Shown: positions 18,284 through 28,200 of the stretch, one piece after another
Layout of the letters: every line of letters starts with the position of its first letter
Position numbering within the stretch: position 1 is the stretch's first letter
Origin: Mycobacterium kiyosense
GTDB taxonomy: Bacteria > Actinomycetota > Actinomycetes > Mycobacteriales > Mycobacteriaceae
Assembly (NCBI GenBank): GCA_021654635.1
Contig: AP025179.1
Span: 2,418,001-2,482,000 of the forward strand
Direction: 5' to 3'
DNA: 64,000 nt
The notes under the pieces: model-generated
Databases searched by the model: none
Told to the model about the DNA's origin: nothing
What the model saw: only the letters and a program-made list of their open reading frames with translations
Translations under genes and position numbers: made by a program

Positions 18284-19237
18284 TCAGTTCCCGGTGCGGA
18301 AGCTGACGCCGGTGAGCCGCTCAGAGATCTCCCAAAGACGTTGGCAGTCTTCGGCATTGGCAGCACGGGCGGGAATCTTGGCTTCGGTCACGCCGCCGCC
18401 GGCGGCCTCGTACACCCCGCGCGGCCCGTAGAACGCCCCACCGTCGGCGGCCGGGGTGGCGGCGGCGTACAGCGCGGGCAGGATGCCCTCGTCGACCTCC
18501 TGCCAGAGGAACGGGGTGAAACGCCACGACGCGGTGTAGAAGCGCTGCATCAACGTCGGCTTTTCGCGACCGTGCGAAGGGCCGCTGATCTGCAGGTTGG
18601 TCTTGGTCAGCCCCGGATGCGCGGCGTTGGACACGATGCCCCAGCCGGCGGCACGGCTGCGACGGTCCAGTTCCAGGGCGAACATCAGCACCGCCAGCTT
18701 CGACTGACAGTATGCCGCCATCGGCGCGTAGGACTTCTCGAACTGCAGATCGTCGAAGTGGATGCGGCCGCGGCGGGCGGCGATGCTGCTCAGCGAGACG
18801 ACCCTGGCTTTCGCCGCGGCACGCAGCAGCGGCAGCAGGTGCCCCGTGAGCGCGAAATGCCCCAGATGGTTACTGCCGAACTGCAATTCGAAGCCGTCGG
18901 CGGTGGTGTCACGCTCCGGCGGGGTCATCACGCCCGCGTTGTTGATCAGGATGTCGATCGGGCGGCCCAGCGAATTCAGGTGCTCGCCCAGCGCCGCAAC
19001 CGACGCCAGCGACGACAGGTCCAGCGACTTGATGGTCAGCTTGGCGTCGGGCACCACGGCGCGGATCTGCTCGATGGCCGCCTCGCCCTTGGCCTGGTTG
19101 CGGATCGCCATCACCACGTCGGCCCCGGCCGCCGAGAGCCGCTTGGCCAGGCCGAACCCGAGTCCGCTGTTGGCTCCGGTGACGACGGCGAGCTTGCCGG
19201 ACAGATCGGGCACCGTGGCGACGAGACCGCTGGCCAT
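18284..19237 (-). CDS. Short-chain dehydrogenase/reductase (Rv2263-like)
   Basis: A 317-residue classical/extended SDR of the WWOX/retinol-dehydrogenase-like type. The cofactor motif TGANSGLG is followed by NNAG, and the active site is S...YCQSK ([10 protein letters not shown] with the YxxxK tyrosine). The length equals that of M. tuberculosis Rv2263. I chose ATG 19237 because of the strong GGAGAAGGAG ribosome site; an upstream extension is unsupported. First gene of a two-gene operon with the SABATH methyltransferase. The substrate is probably a lipophilic alcohol or ketone. Confidence 0.85.
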   Translation of the reverse strand: MASGLVATVPDLSGKLAVVTGANSGLGFGLAKRLSAAGADVVMAIRNQAKGEAAIEQIRAVVPDAKLTIKSLDLSSLASVAALGEHLNSLGRPIDILINNAGVMTPPERDTTADGFELQFGSNHLGHFALTGHLLPLLRAAAKARVVSLSSIAARRGRIHFDDLQFEKSYAPMAAYCQSKLAVLMFALELDRRSRAAGWGIVSNAAHPGLTKTNLQISGPSHGREKPTLMQRFYTASWRFTPFLWQEVDEGILPALYAAATPAADGGAFYGPRGVYEAAGGGVTEAKIPARAANAEDCQRLWEISERLTGVSFRTGN

Positions 19238-19351
19238 GTAAACGCTCCTTCTCCGGTTTTCGTCTGCGATCGCCACCAGTGTCCCCCGTCGCCGCGGGTT
19301 TTCGCTCGTCGGCCCGTCGATCTGCACCGGCTACCGTGTCACACTGCGGGG

Positions 19352-20077
19352 ATGAACAGCAGACGGGTCGCAAAAATTTCGTTGGCCCTAGCCATCGTCA
19401 TGTTGATCGCATCGGTGGCCGGATTCGTCATCACCCTGGTGCTCAACGCGTTCTTCCTGGACAAGTACAACGCGTACGGGGAGGTGCCCGTCCCGGGAAC
19501 CGGCAGCGTGCACCTGCCCGCCGGTGATGCCACCATCAGCCTGCACGCCCTGGTCGCCGGCGGCACCAACGGAAGCGGCCTGCCGGTCCCCCCACTGGGC
19601 ATCACCTTTTCGCCGCCCGAGGGCGCGCCACAGCCCGATGTGACCGAAAGCATCGGCAGCACAACGACAGTCAACAACGACGCACACGTGCGGGTGTGGA
19701 ACATCCGGGTGCACACCGAAGGTGACTACCGGGTGACGACCGAAGGGCAGACCGGCGGATACATCAACCCGCGCCTGGCCTTCGGTCACCAGAGTTCCTA
19801 CGGATACCTGGTGTGGGTGTTCGTGGCGTTGTTCGTTTTCGCGCTGGTCGATCTGGTGGTGTCGATCGTATGGGTGGGCCGGGCCGGGCGTAAAGCGGTG
19901 CCGCTGGTGGCTGCTGCGCCCACTGCGCCCACTGCACCCTTCCCGACGGCGTATGAGCCGACCGGCGAGGGGGTGCGGGTCGAGCGGCTGAAAACTCTTG
20001 CTGCGCTGCGTGATTCGGGGGCGCTGACCGAAGCGGAATTTCAGGCCGAGAAACGCCGCATCCTCGACGAGCGGTAG
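19352..20077 (+). CDS. Membrane protein with C-terminal SHOCT domain
   Basis: A 241-residue protein with an N-terminal membrane helix (residues 8-35) and a second at about 148-172. The ~110-residue extracytoplasmic segment between them is probably beta-rich. The C-terminus RLKTLAALRDSGALTEAEFQAEKRRIL is a SHOCT motif, a short helical oligomerisation domain. The function is unknown. The ATG at 19352 follows GGGG. It is divergent from the SDR gene and convergent with the metallo-beta-lactamase-fold gene, with the nested hairpin 20122-20180 between. Confidence 0.8.
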   Translation: MNSRRVAKISLALAIVMLIASVAGFVITLVLNAFFLDKYNAYGEVPVPGTGSVHLPAGDATISLHALVAGGTNGSGLPVPPLGITFSPPEGAPQPDVTESIGSTTTVNNDAHVRVWNIRVHTEGDYRVTTEGQTGGYINPRLAFGHQSSYGYLVWVFVALFVFALVDLVVSIVWVGRAGRKAVPLVAAAPTAPTAPFPTAYEPTGEGVRVERLKTLAALRDSGALTEAEFQAEKRRILDER

Positions 20078-20121
20078 CGCTGAAGGTTCGCGGCTAGGCC
20101 CGGGCACGGGCTCTGCGGCGT

Positions 20122-20180
20122 CGAGCGTCCTCAAATGTGCGTCGACACGCCGGTGCGGACCGGCATGTTGAGGACGCTCG
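20122..20180. terminator. Nested inverted repeat between convergent genes
   Basis: A perfect 13-bp inverted repeat CGAGCGTCCTCAA/TTGAGGACGCTCG (20122-20134 and 20168-20180) encloses a second hairpin GCCGGT-GCGG-ACCGGC (20149-20164). It lies between the convergent SHOCT and MBL genes, as expected of a bidirectional terminator, though no T-tract follows. Its CGAGCG ends recur in other intergenic inverted repeats in the window. Confidence 0.5.
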
Positions 20181-20199
20181 CGGCGAAGAGCGAAGGCCG

Positions 20200-20823
20200 T
20201 CAGTGCCCCCGGGCCACCCACTCCTCGTAATGCACGATCTCCTCGCCGATGGTGGTGCTGTCGCCGTGGCCGGTGTGCACGACGGTCTCGCCGGGCAGCT
20301 TGCCGAGCCGCCCGGAGATCGACTCCAGGATCGTCGGAAAATCCGAATAGGACCGCCCGGTGGCCCCGGGGCCGCCGGAGAACAACGTGTCGCCGCTGAA
20401 CACCACACCCAGGTCGTGGGCGTACCAGCACACCGAGCCGGGGGAGTGCCCCGGAGTGTGCAACGCCCTCAGCTCGGTGCCACCCACCTTTACCGTCTCG
20501 TCGTCGGCGATAGCTCGAAAGTCGCTGTCCGGGTGCGTCATTCGCCACAAAACCTTGTCAGCAGGATGCAACAGCACCGGCGCATCGAGCGCCTTACCAA
20601 GCTCGGGGGCCACCGTCACGTGGTCGTTGTGCCCGTGCGTGCACACCACCGCGACGACATGCCGGCCCCCGACCGCCTCGATGATCGGTTCCGCGGAGTG
20701 GGCGGCGTCGAACACCACCACGTTGGAGTTGTCCCCGACCAGCCAGATGTTGTTGTCGACTTCCCAACTGCCGCCGTCGAGTTCGAAGGTGCCGTGCGTG
20801 ACCACCCGGTCGATGTCCACCAT
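20200..20823 (-). CDS. Metallo-beta-lactamase-fold hydrolase (Rv2260-like)
   Basis: A 207-residue MBL-fold hydrolase. The metal motif is THGHNDH, followed by HTPGHSPGS and the bridging aspartate in FSGDTLF, with a last His in HTGHGD. All ligands of the glyoxalase-II-like subgroup are present. It begins directly after the stop of mscR, so the two form one transcript. In M. tuberculosis the same pair (Rv2259-Rv2260) exists. The enzyme could hydrolyse the mycothiol thioester made by MscR, for example S-formyl-mycothiol, analogous to S-formylglutathione hydrolysis; that is inference. Confidence 0.85.
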   Translation of the reverse strand: MVDIDRVVTHGTFELDGGSWEVDNNIWLVGDNSNVVVFDAAHSAEPIIEAVGGRHVVAVVCTHGHNDHVTVAPELGKALDAPVLLHPADKVLWRMTHPDSDFRAIADDETVKVGGTELRALHTPGHSPGSVCWYAHDLGVVFSGDTLFSGGPGATGRSYSDFPTILESISGRLGKLPGETVVHTGHGDSTTIGEEIVHYEEWVARGH

Positions 20824-21909
20824 TTACAACACCACCACCGAGCGCAGCACCTTACCGTCATGCATCTTGTGAAAGGCCTCCTCGATGTCGTCTAGCCCGA
20901 TTTTCTCGGAGACAAACTTCTCCAGCGGCAGCCGGCCCTGCAGGTAGAGGTCGATCAGGGTGGGGAAGTCGCGCTCGGGCAGGCAGTCGCCGTACCACGA
21001 CGACTTCAGCGAACCGCCGCGGGAGAAGAAATCCACCAGGGGCATGTCCAACCGCATGTCCGGCGTCGGCACCCCCACCAGCACCACCGTCCCGGCCAGG
21101 TCGCGGGCGTAGAACGCCTGCTTCCAGGTCTCCGGGCGGCCGACGGCGTCGACCACCACGTCCACCCCGAAGCCCCCGGTGAGGTCCTGAATGGTCGCCA
21201 CCACATCGAATTCGCGGGCGTTGACGGTGTGGGTGGCGCCGAACTTGCGGGCCCACTGCAACTTCGTGTTGTCGGTGTCCACGGCGATGATCTGCTTCGC
21301 ACCCACCAGCGCGGCCCCGGCGATGGCCGCATCGCCCACGCCGCCGCAGCCGATCACGGCGACCGTGTCGTCGCGGGTCACCGCGCCGGTGTTGATCGCC
21401 GCGCCCAGCCCGGCCATTACCCCGCAGCCCAGCAGGCCCGCGACGGCCGGGTCGGCTTCGGGATTGACCTTCGTGCATTGGCCCGCGGCGACCAGCGTCT
21501 TGTCGGCGAACGCACCGATACCCAGCGCCGGGGTGAGCTCGGTGCCGTCGGTCAGCGTCATCTTCTGCTCGGCGTTGAACGTGTCGAAGCACAGGTGTGG
21601 CCGGCCGCGTTTGCAGGCCCGGCACTGCCCGCACACCGCGCGCCAGTTCAAGATCACGAAGTCGCCCGGTTCGACACTGGTGACACCTGGGCCGACGGCC
21701 TCGACGGTGCCCGCCGCCTCGTGGCCGAGCAGGAACGGGTATTCGTCGTTGATGCCGCCGTCGCGGTAGGTCAGATCGGTGTGGCACACGCCGCAGGCGG
21801 TGATGTCGACGACGACCTCGCCCGGTCCCGGGTCCGGGATGACGATGTCGACCACCTCGACCGGCTTGCCCTTGGCCCGTGAAATCACACCGCGCACTGT
21901 CTGACTCAT
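20824..21909 (-). CDS. mscR: S-nitrosomycothiol reductase / mycothiol-dependent formaldehyde dehydrogenase
   Basis: A 361-residue class III zinc alcohol dehydrogenase. Catalytic-zinc sequence GVCHTD, GHEAAG and the structural-zinc cluster [15 protein letters not shown] are present. The NAD-binding motif is [15 protein letters not shown]. The M. tuberculosis counterpart (Rv2259) oxidises the formaldehyde-mycothiol adduct and reduces S-nitrosomycothiol, protecting against formaldehyde and nitric oxide. The ATG at 21909 follows GGTTAACC. It heads an operon with the MBL-fold hydrolase and is divergent from an Rv2258c-like methyltransferase. Confidence 0.92.
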   Translation of the reverse strand: MSQTVRGVISRAKGKPVEVVDIVIPDPGPGEVVVDITACGVCHTDLTYRDGGINDEYPFLLGHEAAGTVEAVGPGVTSVEPGDFVILNWRAVCGQCRACKRGRPHLCFDTFNAEQKMTLTDGTELTPALGIGAFADKTLVAAGQCTKVNPEADPAVAGLLGCGVMAGLGAAINTGAVTRDDTVAVIGCGGVGDAAIAGAALVGAKQIIAVDTDNTKLQWARKFGATHTVNAREFDVVATIQDLTGGFGVDVVVDAVGRPETWKQAFYARDLAGTVVLVGVPTPDMRLDMPLVDFFSRGGSLKSSWYGDCLPERDFPTLIDLYLQGRLPLEKFVSEKIGLDDIEEAFHKMHDGKVLRSVVVL

Positions 21910-21972
21910 GGTTAACCAACCTACTGTTCGCCGCCGTCGACCGTGCAGCCAGCCGGTGTAGCGTCGCTGAGC

Positions 21973-23031
21973 ATGACGGCACCCGAAACCACCGAGGCGT
22001 TCACCGAGCGCATGGTCGCGGCCATCAACGGGGCCAGTTTGGCGATCCTGCTGAGCGTCGGGCACCAGACCGGTCTGTTGCAGACGATGGCCGAGCTGCC
22101 GCCCTCGACCAGCGAGCAGATCGCCGAGGCGGCCGGTCTCAACGAGCGCTACGTGCGGGAGTGGTTGGGCGGCATGACAACCGGACGCATCCTCGACTAC
22201 GACCCTGCCGCCGCGACGTACTCGCTGCCCGCCCACCGGGCCGCTGTGCTGACGCAGGCCGCGGGTCCGCGCAACCTGGCCGTGGTGGCCCAGTTCGTGC
22301 CGTTGCTCAGCGGGGTCGAGCAGCAGATCATCGAGTGCTTCCGCGCCGGCGGCGGCCTGCACTACCGCGAATATCCGCGCTTCCACGCGCTGATGGCCGA
22401 GATGAGCGGCATGGTGTTCGACGGCGGCCTGATCGACGTCGTGCTGCCCATCGTCGACGGACTCGTCGACCGGCTGCGCGCCGGAGTGGACGTGGCCGAC
22501 GTAGGTTGCGGCAGCGGACACGCGAGCAACCTGATGGCACAGGCGTTTCCGGCCAGCCGCTTCACCGGGATCGACTTCTCCGCGGAAGCCGTCGCCGCCG
22601 GCGGCGCGGAGGCCGCGCGGCTGGGGCTGGGCAACTCGACCTTCGAGAGCCACGACCTGGCCCGGCTGGACAAGGTCGGCAGCTACGACGTGATCACCGC
22701 GTTCGACACCATCCACGACCAGGCGCAGCCCGCGCGGGTCTTGGCGAACATCCACCGCGCGCTGCGTCCCGGCGGGGTGCTGCTGATGGCGGACGTCAAG
22801 GCGTCCAGCCAGGTGGAGGACAACATCGGCCACCCGATGGGCACCTATCTGTACACGACCTCGCTGATGCACTGCATGACGGTGTCGCTGGCGCTCGACG
22901 GCGCCGGCCTGGGCGCGGTGTGGGGGCGACAGCTGGCCACCTCGATGCTGGCCGACGCCGGCTTCGACGACGTGCAGGTCGCCGAGATCGACTCGGACCC
23001 GTTCAACTACTTCTACATCGCCCGCAAATGA
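21973..23031 (+). CDS. SAM-dependent methyltransferase (Rv2258c-like)
   Basis: A 352-residue protein. An N-terminal winged-helix-like dimerisation part (residues 15-95, with [11 protein letters not shown]) precedes a class I methyltransferase core, whose motif I is [15 protein letters not shown] followed by ITAFDTIHD. This is the layout of M. tuberculosis Rv2258c, a possible small-molecule or lipid methyltransferase whose substrate is undetermined. I chose ATG 21973. The stop overlaps the ATG of the beta-lactamase-like gene (ATGA), so the two are translationally coupled. Confidence 0.85.
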   Translation: MTAPETTEAFTERMVAAINGASLAILLSVGHQTGLLQTMAELPPSTSEQIAEAAGLNERYVREWLGGMTTGRILDYDPAAATYSLPAHRAAVLTQAAGPRNLAVVAQFVPLLSGVEQQIIECFRAGGGLHYREYPRFHALMAEMSGMVFDGGLIDVVLPIVDGLVDRLRAGVDVADVGCGSGHASNLMAQAFPASRFTGIDFSAEAVAAGGAEAARLGLGNSTFESHDLARLDKVGSYDVITAFDTIHDQAQPARVLANIHRALRPGGVLLMADVKASSQVEDNIGHPMGTYLYTTSLMHCMTVSLALDGAGLGAVWGRQLATSMLADAGFDDVQVAEIDSDPFNYFYIARK

Positions 23032-23849
23032 GGGCCTTGGAAGCCCTCGACGACTGGCCCGTCCCGAATGCCGCCGCGGCGGTCGTCGGGCCGGACGGGG
23101 TACTGGCCAGCCACGGCGAGACGGCCCGGGTGTTCCCGCTGGCGTCGGTGACCAAGCCGTTGGTGGCGCGCGCCGCGCAGATCGCCGTCGAAGAGGGCGT
23201 CGTCGAACTCGACACCGCAGCCGGGCCGCCCGGGTCCACCGTCCGCCACCTACTGGCGCACGCGTCGGGACTGGCCATGCTCACCGGGGACGTGCTGGCC
23301 AAACCGGGCACCCGCCGGATCTACTCCAACTACGGGTTCGCCGTGCTGGCGCAGACCCTCGAGCGGGAGTCCGGCATCGAGTTCGGCCGCTACTTCACCG
23401 AAGCGGTGTGCGAGCCGTTGGGCATGACGACCACCCGCCTCGACGGCGGCGCCGCCCAGGCCGGCTACGGGGCCACCTCGACCGTCGACGACCTGGCGCT
23501 GTTCGCCGGGGATCTGCTGCGTCCGGTCACGGTGTCGGCGCAGATGCACGCCCAGGCCATCGACGTCCAGTTTCCCGGCCTCAACGGGGTGCTGCCCGGA
23601 TACGGTGCCCAGCGGCCCAACGACTGGGGCCTGGGCTTCGAGCTGCGGGATTCGAAGTCGCCGCACTGGACGGGGGCGCACAACTCGGTGCGCACTTTCG
23701 GTCATTTCGGCCAGTCGGGCGGTTTCCTCTGGGCGGATCCGGCCGCGGATCTGGCGTTGGTGGTGCTGACCGACCGCGATTTCGGCGACTGGGCGCTGGC
23801 GCCCTGGCCTGCACTTTCCGACGCGGTGCTGGGCGAATACCTGGGTTAG
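23028..23849 (+). CDS. Serine beta-lactamase-fold esterase/peptidase-like protein (Rv2257c-like)
   Basis: A 273-residue protein of the class C beta-lactamase/penicillin-binding fold. The active-site SxxK is SVTK, the YxN is YSN, and the third motif region is FGHFGQSGG rather than KTG. It has no signal peptide, so it should be cytoplasmic. This suggests an esterase or amidase role rather than antibiotic resistance. It overlaps the upstream methyltransferase gene by ATGA. The same pair (Rv2258c-Rv2257c) is found in M. tuberculosis. Confidence 0.82.
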   Translation: MRALEALDDWPVPNAAAAVVGPDGVLASHGETARVFPLASVTKPLVARAAQIAVEEGVVELDTAAGPPGSTVRHLLAHASGLAMLTGDVLAKPGTRRIYSNYGFAVLAQTLERESGIEFGRYFTEAVCEPLGMTTTRLDGGAAQAGYGATSTVDDLALFAGDLLRPVTVSAQMHAQAIDVQFPGLNGVLPGYGAQRPNDWGLGFELRDSKSPHWTGAHNSVRTFGHFGQSGGFLWADPAADLALVVLTDRDFGDWALAPWPALSDAVLGEYLG

Positions 23850-24022
23850 AGCGCCCGGGCGGGAGCAAAAGGAAAACGCACACTAGCGCAACACAGGTCT
23901 CACAGGGCACAATAGACACGCACGACACACAAATAGTTGCGTAGGCATCTCAGGCACGTTGCTCGCTGGGTCCACCAGGTCGTTGGGGAAGACGTCCCTC
24001 GTGGAACCGAAGGAGCAAGAAG

Positions 24023-24535
24023 ATGCGTGCGTCGAATCAGTTTGCCGACGTGACGGCAGGCGTGGTGTACGTCCACGCTTCGCCGGCCGCGGTGTGCCCG
24101 CATGTCGAGTGGGCGTTGTCGTCGACCTTGCAAGCCAAGGCGAATTTGGTGTGGACCCCGCAGCCGGCCATGCCCGGGCAGTTGCGCGCGGTCACCAACT
24201 GGGTGGGTCCGGTCGGGACCGGTGCCCGGTTGGCGAACGCGTTGCGCTCATGGTCGGTCCTGCGGTTCGAAGTCACCGAGGACCCCAGTCCCGGCGTCGA
24301 CGGCCACCGCTTCTGCCACACCCCGCAACTGGGTCTGTGGAGCGGGGCGATGAGCGCCAACGGCGACATCATGGTCGGGGAGATGCGGCTGCGCACGCTG
24401 ATGGCCCAGGGCGCCGACACCCTTGCCGCTGAGCTGGATTCGGTGCTGGGCACCGCGTGGGACGAGGCGCTGGAGCCGTATCGCGACGGCGGCGACGCCG
24501 GCGAGGTGACCTGGCTCAGCCGCGGTGTCGGCTAG
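24023..24535 (+). CDS. DUF3145 family protein (Rv2256c-like)
   Basis: A 170-residue protein starting MRASNQFADVTAGVVYVHASP, as in M. tuberculosis Rv2256c. The DUF3145 family is restricted to actinobacteria and its function is unknown. No membrane or signal segments are visible, so it is cytoplasmic. A GGAGCAAGAAG ribosome site precedes the ATG. The 173 bp upstream are A-rich for this genome and probably hold its own promoter. The stop overlaps the convergent secreted-protein gene by 4 bp. Confidence 0.85.
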   Translation: MRASNQFADVTAGVVYVHASPAAVCPHVEWALSSTLQAKANLVWTPQPAMPGQLRAVTNWVGPVGTGARLANALRSWSVLRFEVTEDPSPGVDGHRFCHTPQLGLWSGAMSANGDIMVGEMRLRTLMAQGADTLAAELDSVLGTAWDEALEPYRDGGDAGEVTWLSRGVG

Positions 24536-25038
24536 CCCGCTGGCTTGGCCGAGACCGGCATGTCGACGTTGCCCTTGCAGGCGCCACTGGCGATGTCGGT
24601 GTGGAACACCCCGGTGAGGATGCCGTATTGCCCTGGTGTGTAAACGGTTATCGACCGGGCCGGGTCGTATTCGACGCTGCCGTCGGGTAGCAGGCAATCC
24701 CACTGCCAGGTCATCTCACGCACCCACTGGGCACCGTTCCAGGTGAATTCGACTGTGCGCGGCATGGATTCGTTCTTGGGCGGAGCAGGATTGGTCACGG
24801 TAGCCACGCAACTGCCCGCCGAGCAGCTGGAGCTCAGGACCGCGGTTGTGCGGTGGGCGAATTCGGGCTGACCGGCCGCCACGCTGGTGCCCGACTTCGC
24901 GTTGGCCTCCAGCACCATCACGTACTCGCCGTTCCAGGACGCCACGTCACCGGCGGAGGCCGCCGGCGCCACGCACAGCGAAACCGCGGCCACCGCCGCG
25001 GTCGTCAAGGCCTTGCCGAAACCGGACATGCCGAACAT
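24532..25038 (-). CDS. Secreted protein of unknown function (Rv2253-like)
   Basis: A 168-residue exported protein with a Sec signal peptide: FGKALTTAAVAAVSLCVAPAASA, cleavage near residue 29. The mature part has four cysteines, two in SSSCSAGSCVA and others in WQWDCLLPDG and GACKGN, likely forming disulfides. The C-terminus DIASGACKGNVDMPVSAKP is almost identical in Rv2253. No function is known. The start could also be the Met at 25029. It follows the DAG kinase gene on the same strand with a 22-bp gap, so it may belong to that operon. Confidence 0.8.
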   Translation of the reverse strand: MFGMSGFGKALTTAAVAAVSLCVAPAASAGDVASWNGEYVMVLEANAKSGTSVAAGQPEFAHRTTAVLSSSCSAGSCVATVTNPAPPKNESMPRTVEFTWNGAQWVREMTWQWDCLLPDGSVEYDPARSITVYTPGQYGILTGVFHTDIASGACKGNVDMPVSAKPAG

Positions 25039-25060
25039 GTCGGTCGCGGTGACCCTACCG

Positions 25061-26002
25061 TTACAGCCGCTGGGGTCGCAGTACCCGCAGCGCGGCCGGC
25101 ACCGCCGAGATCTCGGCGGGCAGCGGACACGCGAAGTCGCCGTCGGCGTACACGTTGATTCCGGGGCACTCGACTTCGACGGTTTTGGCGCGCGCGGTGG
25201 TCACCTCGTCGAGGTGGACGTGCGTGCCCTTCAGCGCGGTGGGGAAGAAGCGGATCAGCTTGGTCCGCGACTGCGACTTCACCATGGTCAGGTCCAGCAG
25301 GCCGTCGGCGCGATCGGCGTTGGGGCAGATCAGCATTCCGCCGCCGTAACTGCGGGTGTTGCCGAACGCCGTCATCGTCAGATCGGCCTCGATCTCGCGC
25401 TTGCCGTCGAGCACCAGCCGGAACGGCAGCAGCCGCAGCTGTGACAACTCGGCCAGCATCGCGATGTAGTACCGCATCCGGCCGTGCGGCCAGCTCATCC
25501 GGTTGGCCCGGTCGGTGACCAGCGAGTCGAAGCCGGTGGCCGCCACGGTGCCGAACCACTTCTGGAAACCGTCGCTGCCGGTGATCCGGCCCAGGTCGAT
25601 CGTCTCGGTGCAGCCGTCCACCACGATGTCCGCGGCGGCCTCGGGATCCTTGGTGGGAATGCCGAATTCGCGGGCATGGTCGTTGCCGGTCCCGGCCGGG
25701 ATGACGCCGAGTGGGACCTCGGTGCCCGCCAGCACCTGCAGCGCGTTGGAGATGGCGCCGTCGCCGCCGGTGACCATCACCGCGTCGGTGCCCTTCTCCA
25801 GCGCAGCGGCAACGAGATAACGGGCATCCTGTGCGTCGTCGCCGATGATCTCGACGACCTCCACCCCGCGGTGGTGCAGCCGGGCGATCGCGCGCCGGGC
25901 CGCCTCGATCGCGGCCCCGTGCCCGGACAGCGGATTGGTCAGTGCGGTCACCCTGCCGATTTCGCGACGGCCCAGCGGCCCGGTGGCCGGCTCTGCGCTC
26001 AC
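25061..26002 (-). CDS. Diacylglycerol kinase (Rv2252-like)
   Basis: A 313-residue lipid kinase of the DAGK catalytic family. The nucleotide motif VTGGDGAISNAL and PAGTGNDHARE are both intact. The M. tuberculosis orthologue Rv2252 phosphorylates diacylglycerol to phosphatidic acid and has been linked to phosphatidylinositol mannoside synthesis. It starts with GTG, which overlaps the stop of the flavoprotein gene upstream (GTGA), so the two are translationally coupled. Together they form a glycerolipid module near glpD. Confidence 0.92.
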   Translation of the reverse strand: MSAEPATGPLGRREIGRVTALTNPLSGHGAAIEAARRAIARLHHRGVEVVEIIGDDAQDARYLVAAALEKGTDAVMVTGGDGAISNALQVLAGTEVPLGVIPAGTGNDHAREFGIPTKDPEAAADIVVDGCTETIDLGRITGSDGFQKWFGTVAATGFDSLVTDRANRMSWPHGRMRYYIAMLAELSQLRLLPFRLVLDGKREIEADLTMTAFGNTRSYGGGMLICPNADRADGLLDLTMVKSQSRTKLIRFFPTALKGTHVHLDEVTTARAKTVEVECPGINVYADGDFACPLPAEISAVPAALRVLRPQRL

Positions 26003-27610
26003 GGAATCAGCTTGCCGGGGTTGAGGATTCCCGCCGGGTCCAGTGTCGCCTTGACCGCGCGCAGCACCTGCACACCCAGCTCGCCGATCTCCTCAGGCAT
26101 CCAGGCGCGGTGATCGGCGCCGACCGCGTGGTGATGGGTGATCGTTCCGCCGGTGGCCATGATGGCGTCACAGGCGGCCCGCTTGGCTGCGAACCACTGC
26201 TCGATCGGGTTGCCGCGCTGCCCGGCCACCACGGTGAAATACAGCGACGCCCCGGTCGGGTAGACGTGCGATACGTGGCACATCACCAGGGCGGGTGTGC
26301 CCGATTCGCCCAGCGAGGTGGTCAGCGCTTCGGTGACCGCGGCCTTCAGCGCCGGGATGTTGGACCAGTCGGTGGCCGTTTCCAGCGTCTCGCACAGGGC
26401 TCCGGCGGCCAGCAGCGAGTCGCGCAGATAGGGCGCGCCGAACCTGCCGTGCTCCCAGGCCCGGGCCGGACCTTCGCCCAGCGACTTTCCGCCGCGGGCT
26501 TCCAGCACGGCGCGCGTCTCGGCGTGCCTGCTCTCGGCGTGCTCGGTGGTGCCCTCGAACAGCGTCAGCCCCAAACACCCGCCGGCGGACTGTTCTTCGC
26601 CGATCGACTCGTGGGTGGCCAGGTTGACGCCGGTCTCGGTCTCGTCGGAAAGCCGCACCACGGTGGGGCCGGTGCCGATCTGGGTGATGGCGCGCAGCGC
26701 CGCCACTCCGGTCGCGAAGTCGGGGAACGACCATGCCTCGTAACGGGTCGTCTCGGGCTTGCGGTGCACCCGCAAGGCGCACTTTGGTGATGACGCCGAG
26801 CACGCCTTCCGAGCCGATCGCCAGCTGGCGCAGGTCGGGTCCGGCCGCCGACGCCGCCACCCGGCCCAGGTCCCATACGCCGACCGGGGTGATCATGCGC
26901 AGCCCGATGATCATGTCGTTGAACCGGCCGTAGCCGGCCGAATCCTGGCCCGACGAGCGCGTCGCCGCGAAGCCGCCGATGGTCGCGTACTCGAAGCTCT
27001 GCGGGAAGTGCCCCAGCGAGAAGCCGTGCTCGCCGAGCAGGCGCTCGGCGTTCGGGCCGGTGACCCCGGCCCCGAGTTCGGCGATGCCGGAAACCTCGTC
27101 GAGCGAATGCAATTCGTCGAAGCGACGCAGGTCCAGCGAGACCACGGCGCCGAACCGGCCGCGGACGGGATCGAGGCCGCCGGTGACGTTGGTGCCGCCG
27201 CCGAACGGCACGACCGCGATGCCGTGCTCGGAGCAGTAGCGCAGGATCTCCAGCACCGTCTGGTCGTCGCCGGGAATCAGCACCGCGTCCGGCGCATCTT
27301 GGACGCCGGTGTTCTTGCGGCGCAACATGTCCGGAGTGGACTTACCGCCGGCTCGCAGCAACCGGTCGCGGTCGCCGGTGCGAAAGTATTCCGCGCCGAC
27401 GATCTTGGTCAGCGCATCCTGATCCTGCTGGGTGAGGACGCAGGGACGCAGTCGCACCCGATCGGCTTCGAGTTCGACCTCGTCGGAATCCGCAAGGCCC
27501 ACCACCTGCTCGAGCAAGCCGCGGATGCCGTCGGAGAGCGGCTTGGCCGCGGCGGGATCTCCCCAGGCGTTCCATTTCATCGGCGGAAGGAGTTCCTCGG
27601 CGTGCGTCAT
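25999..27610 (-). CDS. FAD-linked oxidase, alkyldihydroxyacetonephosphate-synthase-like (Rv2251-like, frameshift)
   Basis: About 537 residues of a VAO/GlcD-type flavoprotein. The FAD pyrophosphate region is VVPFGGGTNVTGGL, and ATIGGFAATRSSGQDS and AIGSEGVLGVITKVRL follow. Sequence and context match Rv2251, annotated as alkyldihydroxyacetonephosphate synthase, which exchanges an acyl for an alkyl group to start ether lipid synthesis. That reaction is not proven in mycobacteria. The frame changes at 26774-26775 where an extra A (T on the coding strand) is present; without it KVRLRVHRKPETT continues. The divergent TetR gene begins only 17 bp away. The break is probably a base-calling error. Confidence 0.8.
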
Positions 27611-27627
27611 GCGTTACAGTATTACAC
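27611..27627. promoter_or_regulatory. 17-bp divergent promoter with overlapping -10 elements
   Basis: Two start codons, ATG at 27610 (minus) and ATG at 27628 (plus), are only 17 bp apart. The spacer holds the palindrome TACAGTA (27615-27621). It gives a TANNNT -10 element in both directions: TACAGT on plus, TACTGT on minus, ending 7 and 5 bp before the respective start codon. Both transcripts could be leaderless. Confidence 0.5.
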
Positions 27628-28200
27628 ATGGTGTCAATCAGTAACGCCACGCATGCGGACACCGGGGACCGGATCCTGGCCGCGGCCGCGAGCTGCGTCG
27701 TCAACTACGGCGCCGACCGCGTCACCCTCGCCGAGATCGCCCGCCGCGCCGGCGTCAGCCGTCCCACCGTCTACCGGCGCTGGCCCGACACGCAGTCGAT
27801 CATGTCGACCCTGCTGACCAACCACATCAAAGCCGTGATGCAGGACGCGCCGTTCGACGGCGACGACCGGCAGGGCCTGGTCAAACAGGTCGTGGCAGTC
27901 ACCGACCGGCTGCGCCGCGACGAACTGATCAAATCGGTCATGCATTCGGAGCTGGCCCGCGTCTACCTCACCGAGCGGCTGGGCACCAGCCAGCAGTTCC
28001 TGATCGACGGCCTGGCCACCCGGCTCGAGCTTGCCCAGCGCCACGGCAGCGTCCGCGACGGCGACCCGCGCCAACTCGCGACCATGATCCTGCTCATCGC
28101 GCAGTCGACCATCCAATCCGCCGACATCGTCAAACCGATCCTCGACGACGACGCGCTGGCCGAACAACTCACCTACACGCTGAACGGATACCTGTCCTGA
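27628..28200 (+). CDS. TetR-family regulator (Rv2250c-like)
   Basis: A 190-residue regulator with the HTH region LAEIARRAGVSRPTVYRRWPD (residues 33-53) and a helical C-terminal domain. It matches Rv2250c in size and in position between the Rv2251-like and glpD genes. The stop TGA overlaps the ATG of glpD by one base (TGATG), so the two are co-translated. It probably controls its own operon with glpD and the divergent flavoprotein-DAG kinase operon. Confidence 0.88.
   Translation: MVSISNATHADTGDRILAAAASCVVNYGADRVTLAEIARRAGVSRPTVYRRWPDTQSIMSTLLTNHIKAVMQDAPFDGDDRQGLVKQVVAVTDRLRRDELIKSVMHSELARVYLTERLGTSQQFLIDGLATRLELAQRHGSVRDGDPRQLATMILLIAQSTIQSADIVKPILDDDALAEQLTYTLNGYLS

Noticed and set aside
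20824..22872. A 682-codon minus-strand frame that would extend mscR upstream by 320 residues
   Set aside because: The extension is antisense to the Rv2258c-like gene; MscR homology begins at the ATG at 21909.
23028..23849. Antibiotic-resistance beta-lactamase
   Set aside because: It has SxxK and YxN but no signal peptide and no KTG motif; it fits the esterase/peptidase-like Rv2257c family.
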